From Bradyrhizobium diazoefficiens USDA 110 (GTDB lineage Bacteria > Pseudomonadota > Alphaproteobacteria > Rhizobiales > Xanthobacteraceae), in the NCBI RefSeq assembly GCF_000011365.1, contig NC_004463.1:1054001-1118000 (forward strand): a stretch of DNA of 64,000 bases, in the 5' to 3' direction. The position numbers and the translations under genes were made by a program. This document shows, one piece after another, positions 7,546-17,554 of the stretch (its first letter is position 1; the number at the start of each line of letters is the position of its first letter). A model generated the notes under the pieces. It was not told the DNA's origin. It saw only the letters and a program-made list of their open reading frames with translations, and searched no databases.

Positions 7546-8472
7546 ATGTTCGGCGACTACTCGATTGGCGACCTCGGCTCCATCTTCGTCATGCAGGGTT
7601 TTGCGGGACTGATCCTGTTCTCGGTCTACGTGCTGATGGCGCTCGGTCTTGCGATCATCTTCGGCCAGATGGGCGTCATCAACATGGCCCATGGCGAGTT
7701 CATGATCCTCGGGGCGTACGTCACCTGGATGACCTCGAATTTCTTCCAGTCCTATTTGCCGAGCCTGTTCAGCGGCTACTTCTTCCTCGCGATGATCCTG
7801 GCCTTCGTCGCGTCCGGCGCGCTGGGAATGCTGGTGGAATGGGTGCTGATACGGCACCTCTACAAGCGCCCGCTCGATACGCTGCTCGCCACCTGGGGCC
7901 TCAGCCTGATGTTGCAGCAGGCCTATCGTTCCGTGTTCGGCGCGCGCGAGGTCGGCGTCGAGCTGCCGCAGTGGATGCTCGGCTCGCTGCACGTGACCGA
8001 CAGCATCGAAGTGCCGATCAACGGCGTCTTCGTGATGTGCCTCACCGTGCTGATCACGCTGGGCGTCGCCTATGTGATGTACAAATCGCGCTGGGGCCGG
8101 CAGGTGCGCGCCGTCGTGCAGAACCGCATCATGGCCGGCGCCGTCGGCATCAACACCGAAAAGGTCGATCGCTATACCTACGGCCTCGGCTGCGGCATCG
8201 CCGGCATCGCGGGCAGCGCCTTCACCATGATCGGTTCGACCGGGCCGACCTCCGGTCAGCTCTACATCGTCGACACGTTCCTGGTGGTCGTGTTCGGCGG
8301 CGCCGCGAGCCTGCTCGGCACCATCGCCTCGGCCTTCTCGATCTCGCAGACGCAATCCACCCTCGAGTTCTTCATGTCGGGCTCGATGGCCAAGGTGCTG
8401 ACGCTGCTCGCCGTTGTCGGAATCCTGATGCTGCGGCCGCAGGGGCTGTTCGCCCTCAAGGTCCGGAAGTAA
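7546..8472 (+). CDS. urtB: Amide/urea ABC transporter permease (UrtB/LivH-type)
   Basis: This 308-residue inner-membrane protein is one of two permeases of the importer. It starts at ATG 7546 after a GGAGGA ribosome site. The N-terminal region has the conserved LivH pattern LGLAIIFGQMGVINMAHGEFMILGAY, here seen around residues 35-60. The C-terminal half has the coupling-region signature for ATPase contact (AVVQNRIMAGAVGINTEKVDR) and the VVVFGGAASLLGT stretch. About eight hydrophobic helices are visible. The length is typical for UrtB. It is followed after 18 bases by the second permease gene. Confidence 0.9.
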   Translation: MFGDYSIGDLGSIFVMQGFAGLILFSVYVLMALGLAIIFGQMGVINMAHGEFMILGAYVTWMTSNFFQSYLPSLFSGYFFLAMILAFVASGALGMLVEWVLIRHLYKRPLDTLLATWGLSLMLQQAYRSVFGAREVGVELPQWMLGSLHVTDSIEVPINGVFVMCLTVLITLGVAYVMYKSRWGRQVRAVVQNRIMAGAVGINTEKVDRYTYGLGCGIAGIAGSAFTMIGSTGPTSGQLYIVDTFLVVVFGGAASLLGTIASAFSISQTQSTLEFFMSGSMAKVLTLLAVVGILMLRPQGLFALKVRK

Positions 8473-8490
8473 GAAAATGGGGCTGATGCA

Positions 8491-9633
8491 ATGACCGACA
8501 ATCGGTTCTTCAATCGATCGGAGCTCATCGGAATTCTGGTGCTCGCGGTGTTCCTGGTGGTGGTGCTGCCGCTCTCGCTCGATGTCTTCAGGCTCAATCT
8601 GGTCGCGAAATACCTGACCTATGCATTCGTCGCGCTGGGGCTGGTGATCTGCTGGGGCTATGGCGGCATCTTAAGCCTCGGTCAGGGCGTGTTCTTCGGG
8701 CTCGGCGGCTACTGCATGGCGATGTTCCTCAAGCTCGAGGCATCAAGCGTGGAGAACACCAAGATCCAGTCGACCCCCGGCATCCCCGATTTCATGGACT
8801 GGAATCAGATCACCGCGCTGCCGTTCTTCTGGAAGCCCTTCAACAGCCTCACCTTTACCATCGCCGCTATCATTCTCGTGCCCGGCATCTTCGCTCTCAT
8901 CATCGGCACCGCGATGTTCAAGCGCCGGGTCGGCGGCACCTACTTCGCCATCATCACCCAGGCCGTCGCTGCCATCCTCACCATCCTGATCGTCGGACAG
9001 CAGGGTTACACCGGCGGCATCAACGGCATGACCGATCTGCGCACGCTGAAGGGCTGGGACATCCGGCCCGACCACGCCAAGATCGTGCTGTACTTCTTCG
9101 AGGTTGGACTGCTGTTCGCCTGCATCATGATCGCGCAGTTCGTCCGGCACTCCAAGCTGGGGCGCATCCTGGTCGCGATGCGCGAGAAGGAGGACCGGGT
9201 TCGCTTCTCCGGCTACAGCGTCGCGAACTTCAAGATCTTCGCCTTCTGCATCGCCGCGGTCTTCGCCGCGATCGGCGGCGCCATGTTCGCGCTGAACGTC
9301 GGTTTCATGTCGCCCTCTTTCGTCGGCATCGTGCCCTCGATCGAAATGGTGATCTACACCGCGGTCGGCGGCCGGCTGTCGATCCTGGGCGCGATCTACG
9401 GCACGCTGCTGGTCAACTTCGCCAAGACCAGCCTGTCGGAAACCTTTCCCGAATTGTGGCTGTTTGGCCTCGGCGGATTGTTCATCGCCGTGGTCCTGGC
9501 CTTCCCGAACGGCCTTGCCGGGATCTGGGGCGACTATGTGCAGCCGCGCATCGATCGCCTGATCTCGTCACGCAAACCGAAACCCGAGGGCTGGACCGAC
9601 AGCTCGGTCGCCGACGGCGCTCCGGCAGAGTGA
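8491..9633 (+). CDS. urtC: Amide/urea ABC transporter permease (UrtC/LivM-type)
   Basis: This 380-residue polytopic membrane protein is the partner permease. It carries the LivM/UrtC features CWGYGGILSLGQGVFFGLGGY near residue 60 and GGTYFAIITQAVAA near residue 150. The coupling segment REKEDRVRFSGYSV lies near residue 230. About ten membrane helices can be recognised. The C-terminal 25 residues are polar and probably cytoplasmic. The stop codon TGA at 9631-9633 is part of the TGAGGAG ribosome site of the first repeated initiation unit that precedes the urtD-like gene. Confidence 0.9.
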   Translation: MTDNRFFNRSELIGILVLAVFLVVVLPLSLDVFRLNLVAKYLTYAFVALGLVICWGYGGILSLGQGVFFGLGGYCMAMFLKLEASSVENTKIQSTPGIPDFMDWNQITALPFFWKPFNSLTFTIAAIILVPGIFALIIGTAMFKRRVGGTYFAIITQAVAAILTILIVGQQGYTGGINGMTDLRTLKGWDIRPDHAKIVLYFFEVGLLFACIMIAQFVRHSKLGRILVAMREKEDRVRFSGYSVANFKIFAFCIAAVFAAIGGAMFALNVGFMSPSFVGIVPSIEMVIYTAVGGRLSILGAIYGTLLVNFAKTSLSETFPELWLFGLGGLFIAVVLAFPNGLAGIWGDYVQPRIDRLISSRKPKPEGWTDSSVADGAPAE

Positions 9634-9751
9634 GGAGATCATCATGCTCGTAGGTCACCACGATGCCGATGCCATGCTGGCAGTGAGGAGATAGGTCATG
9701 CTCGTCGGTCATCGCGATGCCGATGCCACGCTGGCAGTGAGGAGATAGATC

Positions 9752-9765
<14 letters not shown>
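9629..9765 (+). repeat. Triplicated translation-initiation unit in front of the urtD-like gene
   Basis: Three tandem units of about 54 bases each carry TGAGGAGAT plus ATGCTCGT. The ATG codons are at 9644, 9698 and 9752, exactly 54 apart; unit one has a one-base deletion between ribosome site and ATG. The first two open tiny frames of 16 codons (9644-9694 and 9698-9748), both beginning MLVGH and ending LAVRR before TAG. The TAG of each lies within the ribosome site region of the next unit. Only the third ATG opens the ATPase gene, whose protein also starts MLVGH. This looks like tandem duplication of the start region of the ATPase gene, giving two short upstream frames that could tune its translation. 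Confidence 0.85.
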
Positions 9766-10507
<742 letters not shown>

Positions 10508-10519
10508 GGAGACGCGACG

Positions 10520-11209
10520 ATGCTGGCAATTTCCGATCTTCACGTCGCCTACGGCCAGAGCGAGGTGCTGCACGGGCTCAACGTCAAGGTCGCGCCGAAC
10601 GAGATCGTCGCGATCATGGGCCGCAACGGCATGGGCAAGACCACGCTGATGAAGTCGCTGATGGGCATTCTGCCGACGAAAAGCGGCTCGGTGACCATGG
10701 ACGGCGCCGAGCTCGGCGGTCTGCCGAGCTACGAGAGGGTGGCCAAGGGCCTCGCCTATGTGCCGCAGGGCCGCATGATCTTCTCGACCATGACGGTGAA
10801 GGAGAACATCGAGACCGGCCTCGTCGTCTCCGGCGGCACCGAGGTACCCGAAGACATCTACGAATTATTCCCGGTGCTGCTGGAGATGAAGGGCCGCCGC
10901 GGCGGCAATCTGTCCGGCGGCCAGCAGCAGCAGCTCGCGATTGCGCGGGCGCTCGCGACCAAGCCGAAGGTGCTGCTGCTGGATGAGCCGACCGAAGGCA
11001 TCCAGCCCTCGATCATCAAGGACATGGCGCGCACCCTGAAGCGCATCCGCGACGAAAAGGGCCTCTCGATCGTGGTGTCCGAGCAGGTCCTGAGTTTCGC
11101 GCTCGATATCGCCGACCGCGTGCTGGTCATCGAGAACGGCGAGATCGTCCGCGACGATCCGCGCGACGCCGTCGATGCCGCGCAGGTCTCCAAATATCTG
11201 TCCGTCTAA
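10520..11209 (+). CDS. urtE: Amide/urea ABC transporter ATP-binding protein (UrtE-type)
   Basis: This 229-residue ATPase is the second nucleotide-binding subunit of the importer. It shows Walker A GRNGMGKTTLMKS, the signature NLSGGQQQQLAIARAL, Walker B VLLLDEPTEGIQPS and the terminal SKYLSV typical of UrtE/LivF. The motif GRNGMGKTT with methionine is a usual mark of UrtE. It begins 12 bases after the urtD-like stop and is followed by 28 bases to the formamidase gene, so transporter and hydrolase form one transcription unit. Confidence 0.92.
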   Translation: MLAISDLHVAYGQSEVLHGLNVKVAPNEIVAIMGRNGMGKTTLMKSLMGILPTKSGSVTMDGAELGGLPSYERVAKGLAYVPQGRMIFSTMTVKENIETGLVVSGGTEVPEDIYELFPVLLEMKGRRGGNLSGGQQQQLAIARALATKPKVLLLDEPTEGIQPSIIKDMARTLKRIRDEKGLSIVVSEQVLSFALDIADRVLVIENGEIVRDDPRDAVDAAQVSKYLSV

Positions 11210-11237
11210 CCAACCGTAGTAAAAGGGGAGCATCTCG

Positions 11238-12467
11238 ATGCCAGAGACACTGATCAAGGTCGATCTCACCAAGTCGGCCTACGAAAATGACATGGTGCAT
11301 AATCGCTGGCACCCCGACATTCCGATCGTGGCCTGGGTCAATCCCGGCGACGATTTCATCATCGAGACCTATGACTGGACCGGCGGCTTCATCAAGAACA
11401 ACGATTCCGCCGACGACGTGCGCGACATCGACCTGTCGATCGTGCACTTCCTCTCCGGCCCGATCGGCGTCAAGGGCGCCGAGCCCGGCGATCTCCTGGT
11501 CGTTGATCTGCTCGACGTCGGCCCGCTCAAGGAGAGCCTGTGGGGCTTCAACGGCTTCTTCTCCAAGCAGAACGGCGGCGGCTTCCTGACTGACCACTTC
11601 CCGCTGGCGCAGAAGTCGATCTGGGACATCAAGGGCCTCTACACCTCGTCGCGTCACGTTCCCGGCGTCAACTTCGCCGGCCTGATCCATCCCGGCCTGA
11701 TCGGCTGTCTGCCCGATCCGAAGATGCTGGACACCTGGAACAAGCGTGAGGCCGAGCTGATCTCGACCAACCCGACCCGCGTGCCCGGCCTTGCCAATCC
11801 GCCATTCGCGCCGACCGCCCATGGCGGCCGTGCCAAGGGCGACGTCAAGGCGAAGATCGGCGCCGAAGGCGCGCGCACGGTGCCGCCGCGCGAGCATGGC
11901 GGCAATTGCGACATCAAGGACCTGTCGCGCGGCTCGAAGATCTACTTCCCGGTCTATGTGCCCGGCGCCGGTCTCTCGATGGGCGACCTGCACTTCAGCC
12001 AGGGCGACGGCGAGATCACCTTCTGCGGCGCGATCGAGATGGCCGGCTGGCTGCATCTGAAGGTCGAGGTGATCAAGGACGGCATGGCGAAGTACGGCAT
12101 CAAGAACCCGATCTTCAAGCCGTCGCCGATCACGCCGAACTACAAGGACTACCTGATCTTCGAGGGCATCTCGGTCGACGAGGCCGGCAAGCAGCACTAT
12201 CTCGACGTCCACATCGCCTACCGCCAGGCCTGCCTCAACGCCATCGAATATCTGAAGAAGTTCGGCTACTCCGGCGCGCAGGCCTACTCGATCCTCGGCA
12301 CCGCGCCGTGCCAGGGGCACATTTCCGGCGTGGTCGACGTGCCCAACGCCTGCGCCACGCTATGGTTGCCGACGGAGATCTTCGACTTCGACGTGATGCC
12401 GTCGGCGGCAGGTCCCATCAAGCACATCACGGGCGATATCCAGATGCCGATCTCGCCGGACAAGTAA
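11238..12467 (+). CDS. fmdA: Formamidase (acetamidase/formamidase family)
   Basis: This 409-residue cytosolic enzyme belongs to the FmdA/AmdA family, which hydrolyses formamide to formate and ammonia. The family has a beta-rich fold and no homology to nitrilase-type amidases. Sequence marks are the N-terminal HNRWHPDIP, the FSQGDGEITFCGAIEM segment with the family's conserved acidic residues, and the late SILGTAPCQGHISGVVD segment. The length equals that of known FmdA proteins. A GGGGAG ribosome site lies before ATG 11238. Its place directly behind the importer genes parallels the Methylophilus fmd arrangement. It should release ammonium from imported formamide or a similar small amide. Confidence 0.93.
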   Translation: MPETLIKVDLTKSAYENDMVHNRWHPDIPIVAWVNPGDDFIIETYDWTGGFIKNNDSADDVRDIDLSIVHFLSGPIGVKGAEPGDLLVVDLLDVGPLKESLWGFNGFFSKQNGGGFLTDHFPLAQKSIWDIKGLYTSSRHVPGVNFAGLIHPGLIGCLPDPKMLDTWNKREAELISTNPTRVPGLANPPFAPTAHGGRAKGDVKAKIGAEGARTVPPREHGGNCDIKDLSRGSKIYFPVYVPGAGLSMGDLHFSQGDGEITFCGAIEMAGWLHLKVEVIKDGMAKYGIKNPIFKPSPITPNYKDYLIFEGISVDEAGKQHYLDVHIAYRQACLNAIEYLKKFGYSGAQAYSILGTAPCQGHISGVVDVPNACATLWLPTEIFDFDVMPSAAGPIKHITGDIQMPISPDK

Positions 12468-12559
12468 TCCCTGCGCGACGGGATGCGGGACGGCGCGTAT
12501 CTGCCGCCCCGCATCCGCCGCCAGGTGTGTTGAACAGGCAAGAGCGTGGGGATGATGCG

Positions 12560-12937
12560 ATGCCGGTCTATGAATATCTCTGTGACGATTGCGGTCCCTT
12601 CAAGGACCTGCGCCCGATGGCGGAATGCGACGATCCGCAAAGCTGTCCGCATTGCGAGACCATGGCGCCGCGGGTGATCCTGACCGCGCCGAATTTCTTC
12701 TGCATGCCGGCGGAGAAGCGCAAGGCGCACGCCGTCAACGAGCGCAGCACGCATGCGCCGCAGACGCTCGCGCAATACAAGGCCTCGCACGGCCCCGGCT
12801 GCGGCTGCTGCTCCACGGGCAAGACGGTCAAGGACAAGAGCTCGGCGGACAAGAGGAAGCCGGCGCGGTTGATGACCAAGAGCAGGAGCGGCGCCAAGGG
12901 TTTTCCAACGGCCCGCCCCTGGATGATCAGTCACTAA
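12560..12937 (+). CDS. fmdB: FmdB-type zinc ribbon protein
   Basis: This 125-residue protein starts MPVYEYLCDDCG, the classical FmdB opening, at ATG 12560. CxxC (LCDDCG) and CPHC provide four probable zinc ligands within the first 40 residues. A second cysteine group, GCGCC, lies near residue 87, and the C-terminus is lysine- and arginine-rich. FmdB was proposed as a regulator of formamidase expression, but its biochemical role is not settled. The frame continues open upstream through the formamidase gene, but the start here is fixed by homology to the FmdB N-terminus. It lies between the formamidase and amidase genes, in the same orientation. Confidence 0.85.
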   Translation: MPVYEYLCDDCGPFKDLRPMAECDDPQSCPHCETMAPRVILTAPNFFCMPAEKRKAHAVNERSTHAPQTLAQYKASHGPGCGCCSTGKTVKDKSSADKRKPARLMTKSRSGAKGFPTARPWMISH

Positions 12938-13000
12938 CCCACGCGACCGCTCGATCGGCGGCCAACCCAGAACAACAAGTCAAGAACAGGAGCGGTCAAA

Positions 13001-14041
13001 ATGCTTCACGGCGACATTTCCAGCAGCAACGACACCGTCGGCGTCGCAGTGGTAAACTACAAGATGCCCCGCCTTCACACCAAGGCCGAGGTGCTCGACA
13101 ACGCCCGCAAGATCGCCGACATGGTGGTGGGCATGAAGGTCGGCCTGCCCGGCATGGACCTCGTGATCTTCCCCGAATACTCCACTCAGGGGATCATGTA
13201 CGACTCCAAGGAGATGTATGAGACCGCCTCGGCGGTGCCCGGTGAAGAGACCGCGATCTTCGCCGAGGCCTGCCGCAAGGCGAAAGTGTGGGGCGTGTTT
13301 TCGCTGACCGGCGAGCGCCACGAGGAGCACCCGCACAAGGCGCCCTACAACACCTTGATCCTGATGAACGACAAGGGCGAGATCGTCCAGAAGTACCGCA
13401 AGATCATGCCCTGGGTGCCGATCGAGGGCTGGTATCCCGGCAATTGCACTTATGTCTCCGAGGGCCCGAAGGGCCTCAAGGTCAGCCTGATCATCTGCGA
13501 CGACGGCAACTATCCGGAGATCTGGCGTGACTGCGCCATGAAGGGCGCCGAGCTGATCGTGCGTTGCCAGGGCTACATGTATCCGGCCAAGGAGCAGCAG
13601 GTCCTGATTTCCAAGGCCATGGCATGGGCCAACAATGTCTATGTCGCGGTCGCCAATGCCGCCGGCTTCGACGGCGTCTATTCCTATTTCGGTCACTCCG
13701 CGATCATAGGTTTCGACGGCCGCACACTCGGCGAGTGCGGCGAAGAGGATTACGGCATCCAGTACGCCCAGCTGTCGAAGCATCTGATCCGCGACGCGCG
13801 CCGCAATGGCCAGTCGCAGAACCACCTCTACAAGCTGGTCCACCGCGGTTACACCGGCATGATCAATTCCGGCGAAAGCCCGCGCGGCGTCGCGGCGTGC
13901 CCGTACGATTTCTACAAGAACTGGATCAAGGATCCCGAAGGCACGCGCGACATGGTCGAGGCGATGACCCGATCGACGCCGGGGACAGACGAGTGCCCGA
14001 TCGAGGGCATCCCCAATGAGGCAGCGGCCAGCAACTACTGA
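13001..14041 (+). CDS. amiE: Aliphatic amidase
   Basis: This 346-residue nitrilase-superfamily enzyme hydrolyses short aliphatic amides such as acetamide to the acid and ammonia. The catalytic triad is in the same numbering as Pseudomonas AmiE: E59 (FPEYS), K134 (KYRKIMPW) and C166 ([11 protein letters not shown]). The length and the opening [20 protein letters not shown] also match AmiE nearly residue for residue from memory. It closes the operon, so this cell can import amides and cleave both formamide and longer amides. A GAGCGG-type ribosome site precedes ATG 13001. Confidence 0.95.
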   Translation: MLHGDISSSNDTVGVAVVNYKMPRLHTKAEVLDNARKIADMVVGMKVGLPGMDLVIFPEYSTQGIMYDSKEMYETASAVPGEETAIFAEACRKAKVWGVFSLTGERHEEHPHKAPYNTLILMNDKGEIVQKYRKIMPWVPIEGWYPGNCTYVSEGPKGLKVSLIICDDGNYPEIWRDCAMKGAELIVRCQGYMYPAKEQQVLISKAMAWANNVYVAVANAAGFDGVYSYFGHSAIIGFDGRTLGECGEEDYGIQYAQLSKHLIRDARRNGQSQNHLYKLVHRGYTGMINSGESPRGVAACPYDFYKNWIKDPEGTRDMVEAMTRSTPGTDECPIEGIPNEAAASNY

Positions 14042-14058
14042 GCTGTCGCGGATGTCGC

Positions 14059-14089
14059 AGGGTGGGCAAAGCGTTCGCGTGCCCGCCCC
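14059..14089. repeat. Single arm of the family C (GGTGGGCAAAG) repeat
   Basis: CAGGGTGGGCAAAGCG and GCGTGCCCGCCC form one hairpin arm of the same repeat found complete at 28791-28881. The other arm is missing. It lies in the 183-base gap between the convergent amidase and MlaD-like genes, where a GCCCCG/CGGGGC hairpin (about 14143-14160) is the only other structure seen. Confidence 0.6.
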
Positions 14090-14224
14090 TCATCGCGAAC
14101 CCCCGGACAGGGGCGCCAAGTGTGTTCGCGGCGCAGCGCCAAGCCCCGACTGGCGGGGCAGTTCTACTGTGCATGGGGTTGTTTTCGAGATTTTTTGGCG
14201 GAGGGGCGGATCGGCTCGCCACGC

Positions 14225-15046
14225 CTACCGCTTCTTCTGCTCGGGCTTGCGCGGTGGCCGCGGCGGCACGGGCGTGCCGGCCATCTTGTTGGCGGTCTCG
14301 CTGACGTCGAGCAGCGAGCGACGAATGTCCTCGATGTAGCTCGCCGACTTCTTCCTCATGGTGTCGGTCAGCTCGCGCAGCCCCTGCACCGTCTCGAACA
14401 GCTCGTCGGCCCTGCCATCGACGAAGCCTGGCACCACGCCCTCGATCTTCGTGACCGCCTTGTCGAAGCCTGCGAAGGCGCTGTCGACCTTGGCCATGAC
14501 GGAATCGATTTCGCCGCCCTTGCTCCTGAGGTCGGCGCTGGAGTTCTCGAATGTGCGGAGCCCCTCCTTGATCGCAGGGGCGTTGCTCACGATCGTGCGG
14601 TCGACACTGTGCAAGGTGTCGACGATGGATTCGACGTCGCTGAGATCGGCGGTGAGCACGGGAATGCCGTCCGAATCAAGCGGCACCGGCGGTGCGGAAG
14701 GCGCGCCGCCGATCAGGGAGACCGCGGCGACGCCGGTGAGACCCTGGAACTCGATTCCCGCCACGGTGTCCTTGCGGATTGGCGCGGAGTTGTCGAGCAT
14801 CACCAGCGCCACGACCTTGCGGGGATTGTCCAGCTTGATCGACAGGATCTGGCCCGCGAGCACACCGTCGAAATTGACCGGGCCGCCCCGGCGCAGGCCG
14901 CTGGCGGAACCGCCTTCGAACACCACGCGCAACTGGCTGCGACTCTGGATGGTGCGCCATTTCTGTACGCCGAGCAGGCCGCCGAACGCCACGGCGATCA
15001 CCGCCAGCGTCGCCGTCCCGATCACCAGATTGCTCGCGCGTGCCAT
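14225..15046 (-). CDS. MlaD-like MCE-domain protein
   Basis: This 273-residue protein has one N-terminal membrane anchor (residues 7-26) followed by a single MCE domain (about 35-115, with the family pattern GLRRGGPVNFDGVLAG). A long helical C-terminal part of about 150 residues with regular hydrophobic spacing follows. MCE proteins form hexameric rings that carry lipids across the periplasm, usually with an MlaE permease and MlaF ATPase. Neither partner is encoded here, so it either joins a transporter encoded elsewhere or acts alone. The C-terminus is proline- and basic-rich. It is transcribed towards the amidase gene. Confidence 0.85.
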   Translation of the reverse strand: MARASNLVIGTATLAVIAVAFGGLLGVQKWRTIQSRSQLRVVFEGGSASGLRRGGPVNFDGVLAGQILSIKLDNPRKVVALVMLDNSAPIRKDTVAGIEFQGLTGVAAVSLIGGAPSAPPVPLDSDGIPVLTADLSDVESIVDTLHSVDRTIVSNAPAIKEGLRTFENSSADLRSKGGEIDSVMAKVDSAFAGFDKAVTKIEGVVPGFVDGRADELFETVQGLRELTDTMRKKSASYIEDIRRSLLDVSETANKMAGTPVPPRPPRKPEQKKR

Positions 15047-15220
15047 GCGGGTGCGATTTTACGACCAAAGCGGGGAAGTTGGAAGGAGTCCGAACGACCG
15101 CAATGCTAACGCGGGCGGGTTAACGACTTGTCCGCCGTAGCTCGAAGAGCGAAGGCGGAAGTGTAACCCGCCACTGCTCTCCGCCGTGCAAAATGGCGCG
15201 CTAGTCCGCCCAACGCGACA

Positions 15221-17440
15221 TCAATGCCCGGCCGCGCGCTTTGCCGCGGCATTGTTCAGCACGATCAGGGCATCGACCGCCACGCCCGTCCTGGTGTTGA
15301 TCAGGAACGGATTGATGTCGATCGAGGCGATCCGGTCGCCGGCATCCGCGATCAGGTTGGACAGGCCGACCAGCGCCTTCACCGCGGAGGCCTCGTGCAA
15401 GGCCGGCTTGCCGCGATAGCCGCGCATCTTGATGCCGGCCTTGGTGCGGCCGATCAGGAGCCGCGCCTCGGCCTCGTCGAGCGGCGCGCCCGCGAGCGCG
15501 ACGTCCTTCATCAGCTCGATGTCGATGCCGCCGGTGCCGAACAGCACGACCGGACCCATCTCGGCATCGAGCGAGGCGCCGACCACGAGTTCGAGGTCGG
15601 CCTTGACCTGCTGCGCGATCAGGATGCCGTCGAGCCTCGGCTTGCCCTTCAGCCGCTTCACCCGCGCGGTGATATCGGCGAACGCCTTCTTCACCTCGGC
15701 CGCATTGCTCAGGTTCAGCACCACGCCGCCGATGTCGGACTTGTGCAGGATCTCGGCGCTGACGACCTTTGCCACGACCGGGAAGCCGATCTGTTTCGCG
15801 ATCTTCACGGCTTCCGCCGCGGTCTGTGCGGTCGCTTCCTTCGAGGTCGGGATGCCATAGGCCTTCAGGAGCTTCTTCGAGGCGACTTCGTCGAGCGCGG
15901 CGCCGTTCGCCGATGTCAGCGCCTTTTCCAGCACGGCACGCGCGGCGGGTTTCGAGCTCGAGACGATGTCGGGTACTTCCTTGCGTAGCTTCGCATAGGC
16001 GAGCAGTGATTTGATCGCGGTGACCGCGCGATCCATGCCCTGCATGACCGCGAGATGCGGCAGCGATTTGCGCAAGGACTTGGTGAACTCGGTGAAGCCG
16101 ATCGACATCGCGCTGATGTAGATCACGGGCTTTGAGGCCCGGCTCGCCATCTCGTCGACGATGCGCAGGTTACGCTCGCGCAGCTCGTGCGGCGCCTTCG
16201 GCAGCTCGGCATCGATGATGACGATGTCGATATCGGGGTCGTCGATCATCAGCTTGATCGACTTCATGTAGACGGAGGGATCGACGACCGCGGCAAAGCC
16301 GGCGTCAAGCGGATTGCCTACGATCGATCCGGGCCCAAGCATCCTCGCCAGCTCCGAGCTGACATGCGGGCTGAGCGGTGCGAAGTTCAAGCCTTCCGCA
16401 TAGAAGGCGTCGATCAGCATGCCGCGCTTGCCGCCGGACAGCGTGACCGCGGCGAGCCGGTCACCGTTGGGTACGGCGGCGTGGACGAAGCATTCGGTGG
16501 TCTCGATCAATTCGTCGAGCCCGCCGACCCGGATAACACCTTCACGCGTTGCGATTGCGTCGAACGTCTCGATCGAGCCCGCCAGCGCTCCGGTGTGCGC
16601 CATCGCCGCGGCGCGGCCGCCCTCGGATGCGCCGAGCTTGAGCGCGATCACGGGCTTGCTCGCCGCGCGCGCCGCCTTGCAGGCGTCGCGAAAGGCCTTT
16701 GTGTTGCGCACGCCCTCGAGGTAGACCACGATCACCTTGACGCTCGGATCCTCCGCGAAATAACGCATCAGGTCCGGCGTCTCGAGCCCGGCCTCGTTGC
16801 CGGTCGTCACCATGTAGCCGACACCGACACCGCGATCCTCCAGCGCCTGGCGGATCGCCATGACGATGGCGCCGGATTGCCCGGCGATCGCCACCGCGCC
16901 CTGCTCCATGGTGACGATGCGGTCGTCGATATTGGTGAAGAGCTTTTCGCCGGCGCTCAAGTTGCCGAGGCAATTCGGGCCGGTGACGGCGAGGCCGGTT
17001 TCGCGGATGGCCGCTTGCAGTTCGGCGGCGAGCTGCTGGCTCTCGTCATCCTGCAACTCGCTGAAGCCGGAGGTGACGATGGTGGCCGAGCGCGCGCCGG
17101 CCGCGGCGGCATCGCGGATCACCTGCACGGCGAAACGCGCCGGCACCAGCACCAGGACATGATCGGGCTTTTCCGGGAGGGCTGCAAAATCCTTGTAGCA
17201 GGGCACACCCCAGATCGTCTCGCGCTTGGCGTTGACCGGATAGAGCCCGCCCTCGAAGCCGTATTTGACCAGATTGTTCCAGATGCGCTCGGCATAATTG
17301 CCGGGCTTGTCGGTCGCGCCCACCAGCACGATGTTGTGCGGGTGCAGCATGGCATGGATGCCTTTTACGATGTCGCTGGCGTCGGGCGATGGAGACCATG
17401 GGCGCGGAGAGGAGAATGCAGCAGATACGCGAGCTTCCAT
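15221..17440 (-). CDS. NDP-forming acyl-CoA synthetase (fused alpha-beta subunits)
   Basis: This 739-residue protein has the arrangement of ADP-forming acetyl-CoA synthetase/Pat-like enzymes. It holds an N-terminal CoA-binding Rossmann domain (NIVLVGATDKPGN near residue 38), succinyl-CoA synthetase-like domains with the phosphohistidine motif AMAHTGALAG, and a C-terminal ATP-grasp domain (from about 510, with GFPVVAKVVS and HKSDIGGVVLNL). It should convert an acid, CoA and ATP to acyl-CoA, ADP and phosphate, or the reverse, in the cytosol. No acetyltransferase domain is fused. The start ATG at 17440 gives a short non-conserved lead. The acyl substrate is unknown. Confidence 0.88.
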   Translation of the reverse strand: MEARVSAAFSSPRPWSPSPDASDIVKGIHAMLHPHNIVLVGATDKPGNYAERIWNNLVKYGFEGGLYPVNAKRETIWGVPCYKDFAALPEKPDHVLVLVPARFAVQVIRDAAAAGARSATIVTSGFSELQDDESQQLAAELQAAIRETGLAVTGPNCLGNLSAGEKLFTNIDDRIVTMEQGAVAIAGQSGAIVMAIRQALEDRGVGVGYMVTTGNEAGLETPDLMRYFAEDPSVKVIVVYLEGVRNTKAFRDACKAARAASKPVIALKLGASEGGRAAAMAHTGALAGSIETFDAIATREGVIRVGGLDELIETTECFVHAAVPNGDRLAAVTLSGGKRGMLIDAFYAEGLNFAPLSPHVSSELARMLGPGSIVGNPLDAGFAAVVDPSVYMKSIKLMIDDPDIDIVIIDAELPKAPHELRERNLRIVDEMASRASKPVIYISAMSIGFTEFTKSLRKSLPHLAVMQGMDRAVTAIKSLLAYAKLRKEVPDIVSSSKPAARAVLEKALTSANGAALDEVASKKLLKAYGIPTSKEATAQTAAEAVKIAKQIGFPVVAKVVSAEILHKSDIGGVVLNLSNAAEVKKAFADITARVKRLKGKPRLDGILIAQQVKADLELVVGASLDAEMGPVVLFGTGGIDIELMKDVALAGAPLDEAEARLLIGRTKAGIKMRGYRGKPALHEASAVKALVGLSNLIADAGDRIASIDINPFLINTRTGVAVDALIVLNNAAAKRAAGH

Positions 17441-17554
17441 GGTGTGACCTCACCTGTTGTTCTTCTTGGTGGCGCGTCACTCTGTTCTATGGCGAGTTCT
17501 TCGCAGTAGCAACCACATGGTATGCCGTGTGATGGAATGAGCGATGCATCGCTG

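Noticed and set aside
14120..15109. 329-codon plus-strand frame opposite the MlaD-like gene
   Set aside because: Antisense shadow with no recognisable fold.
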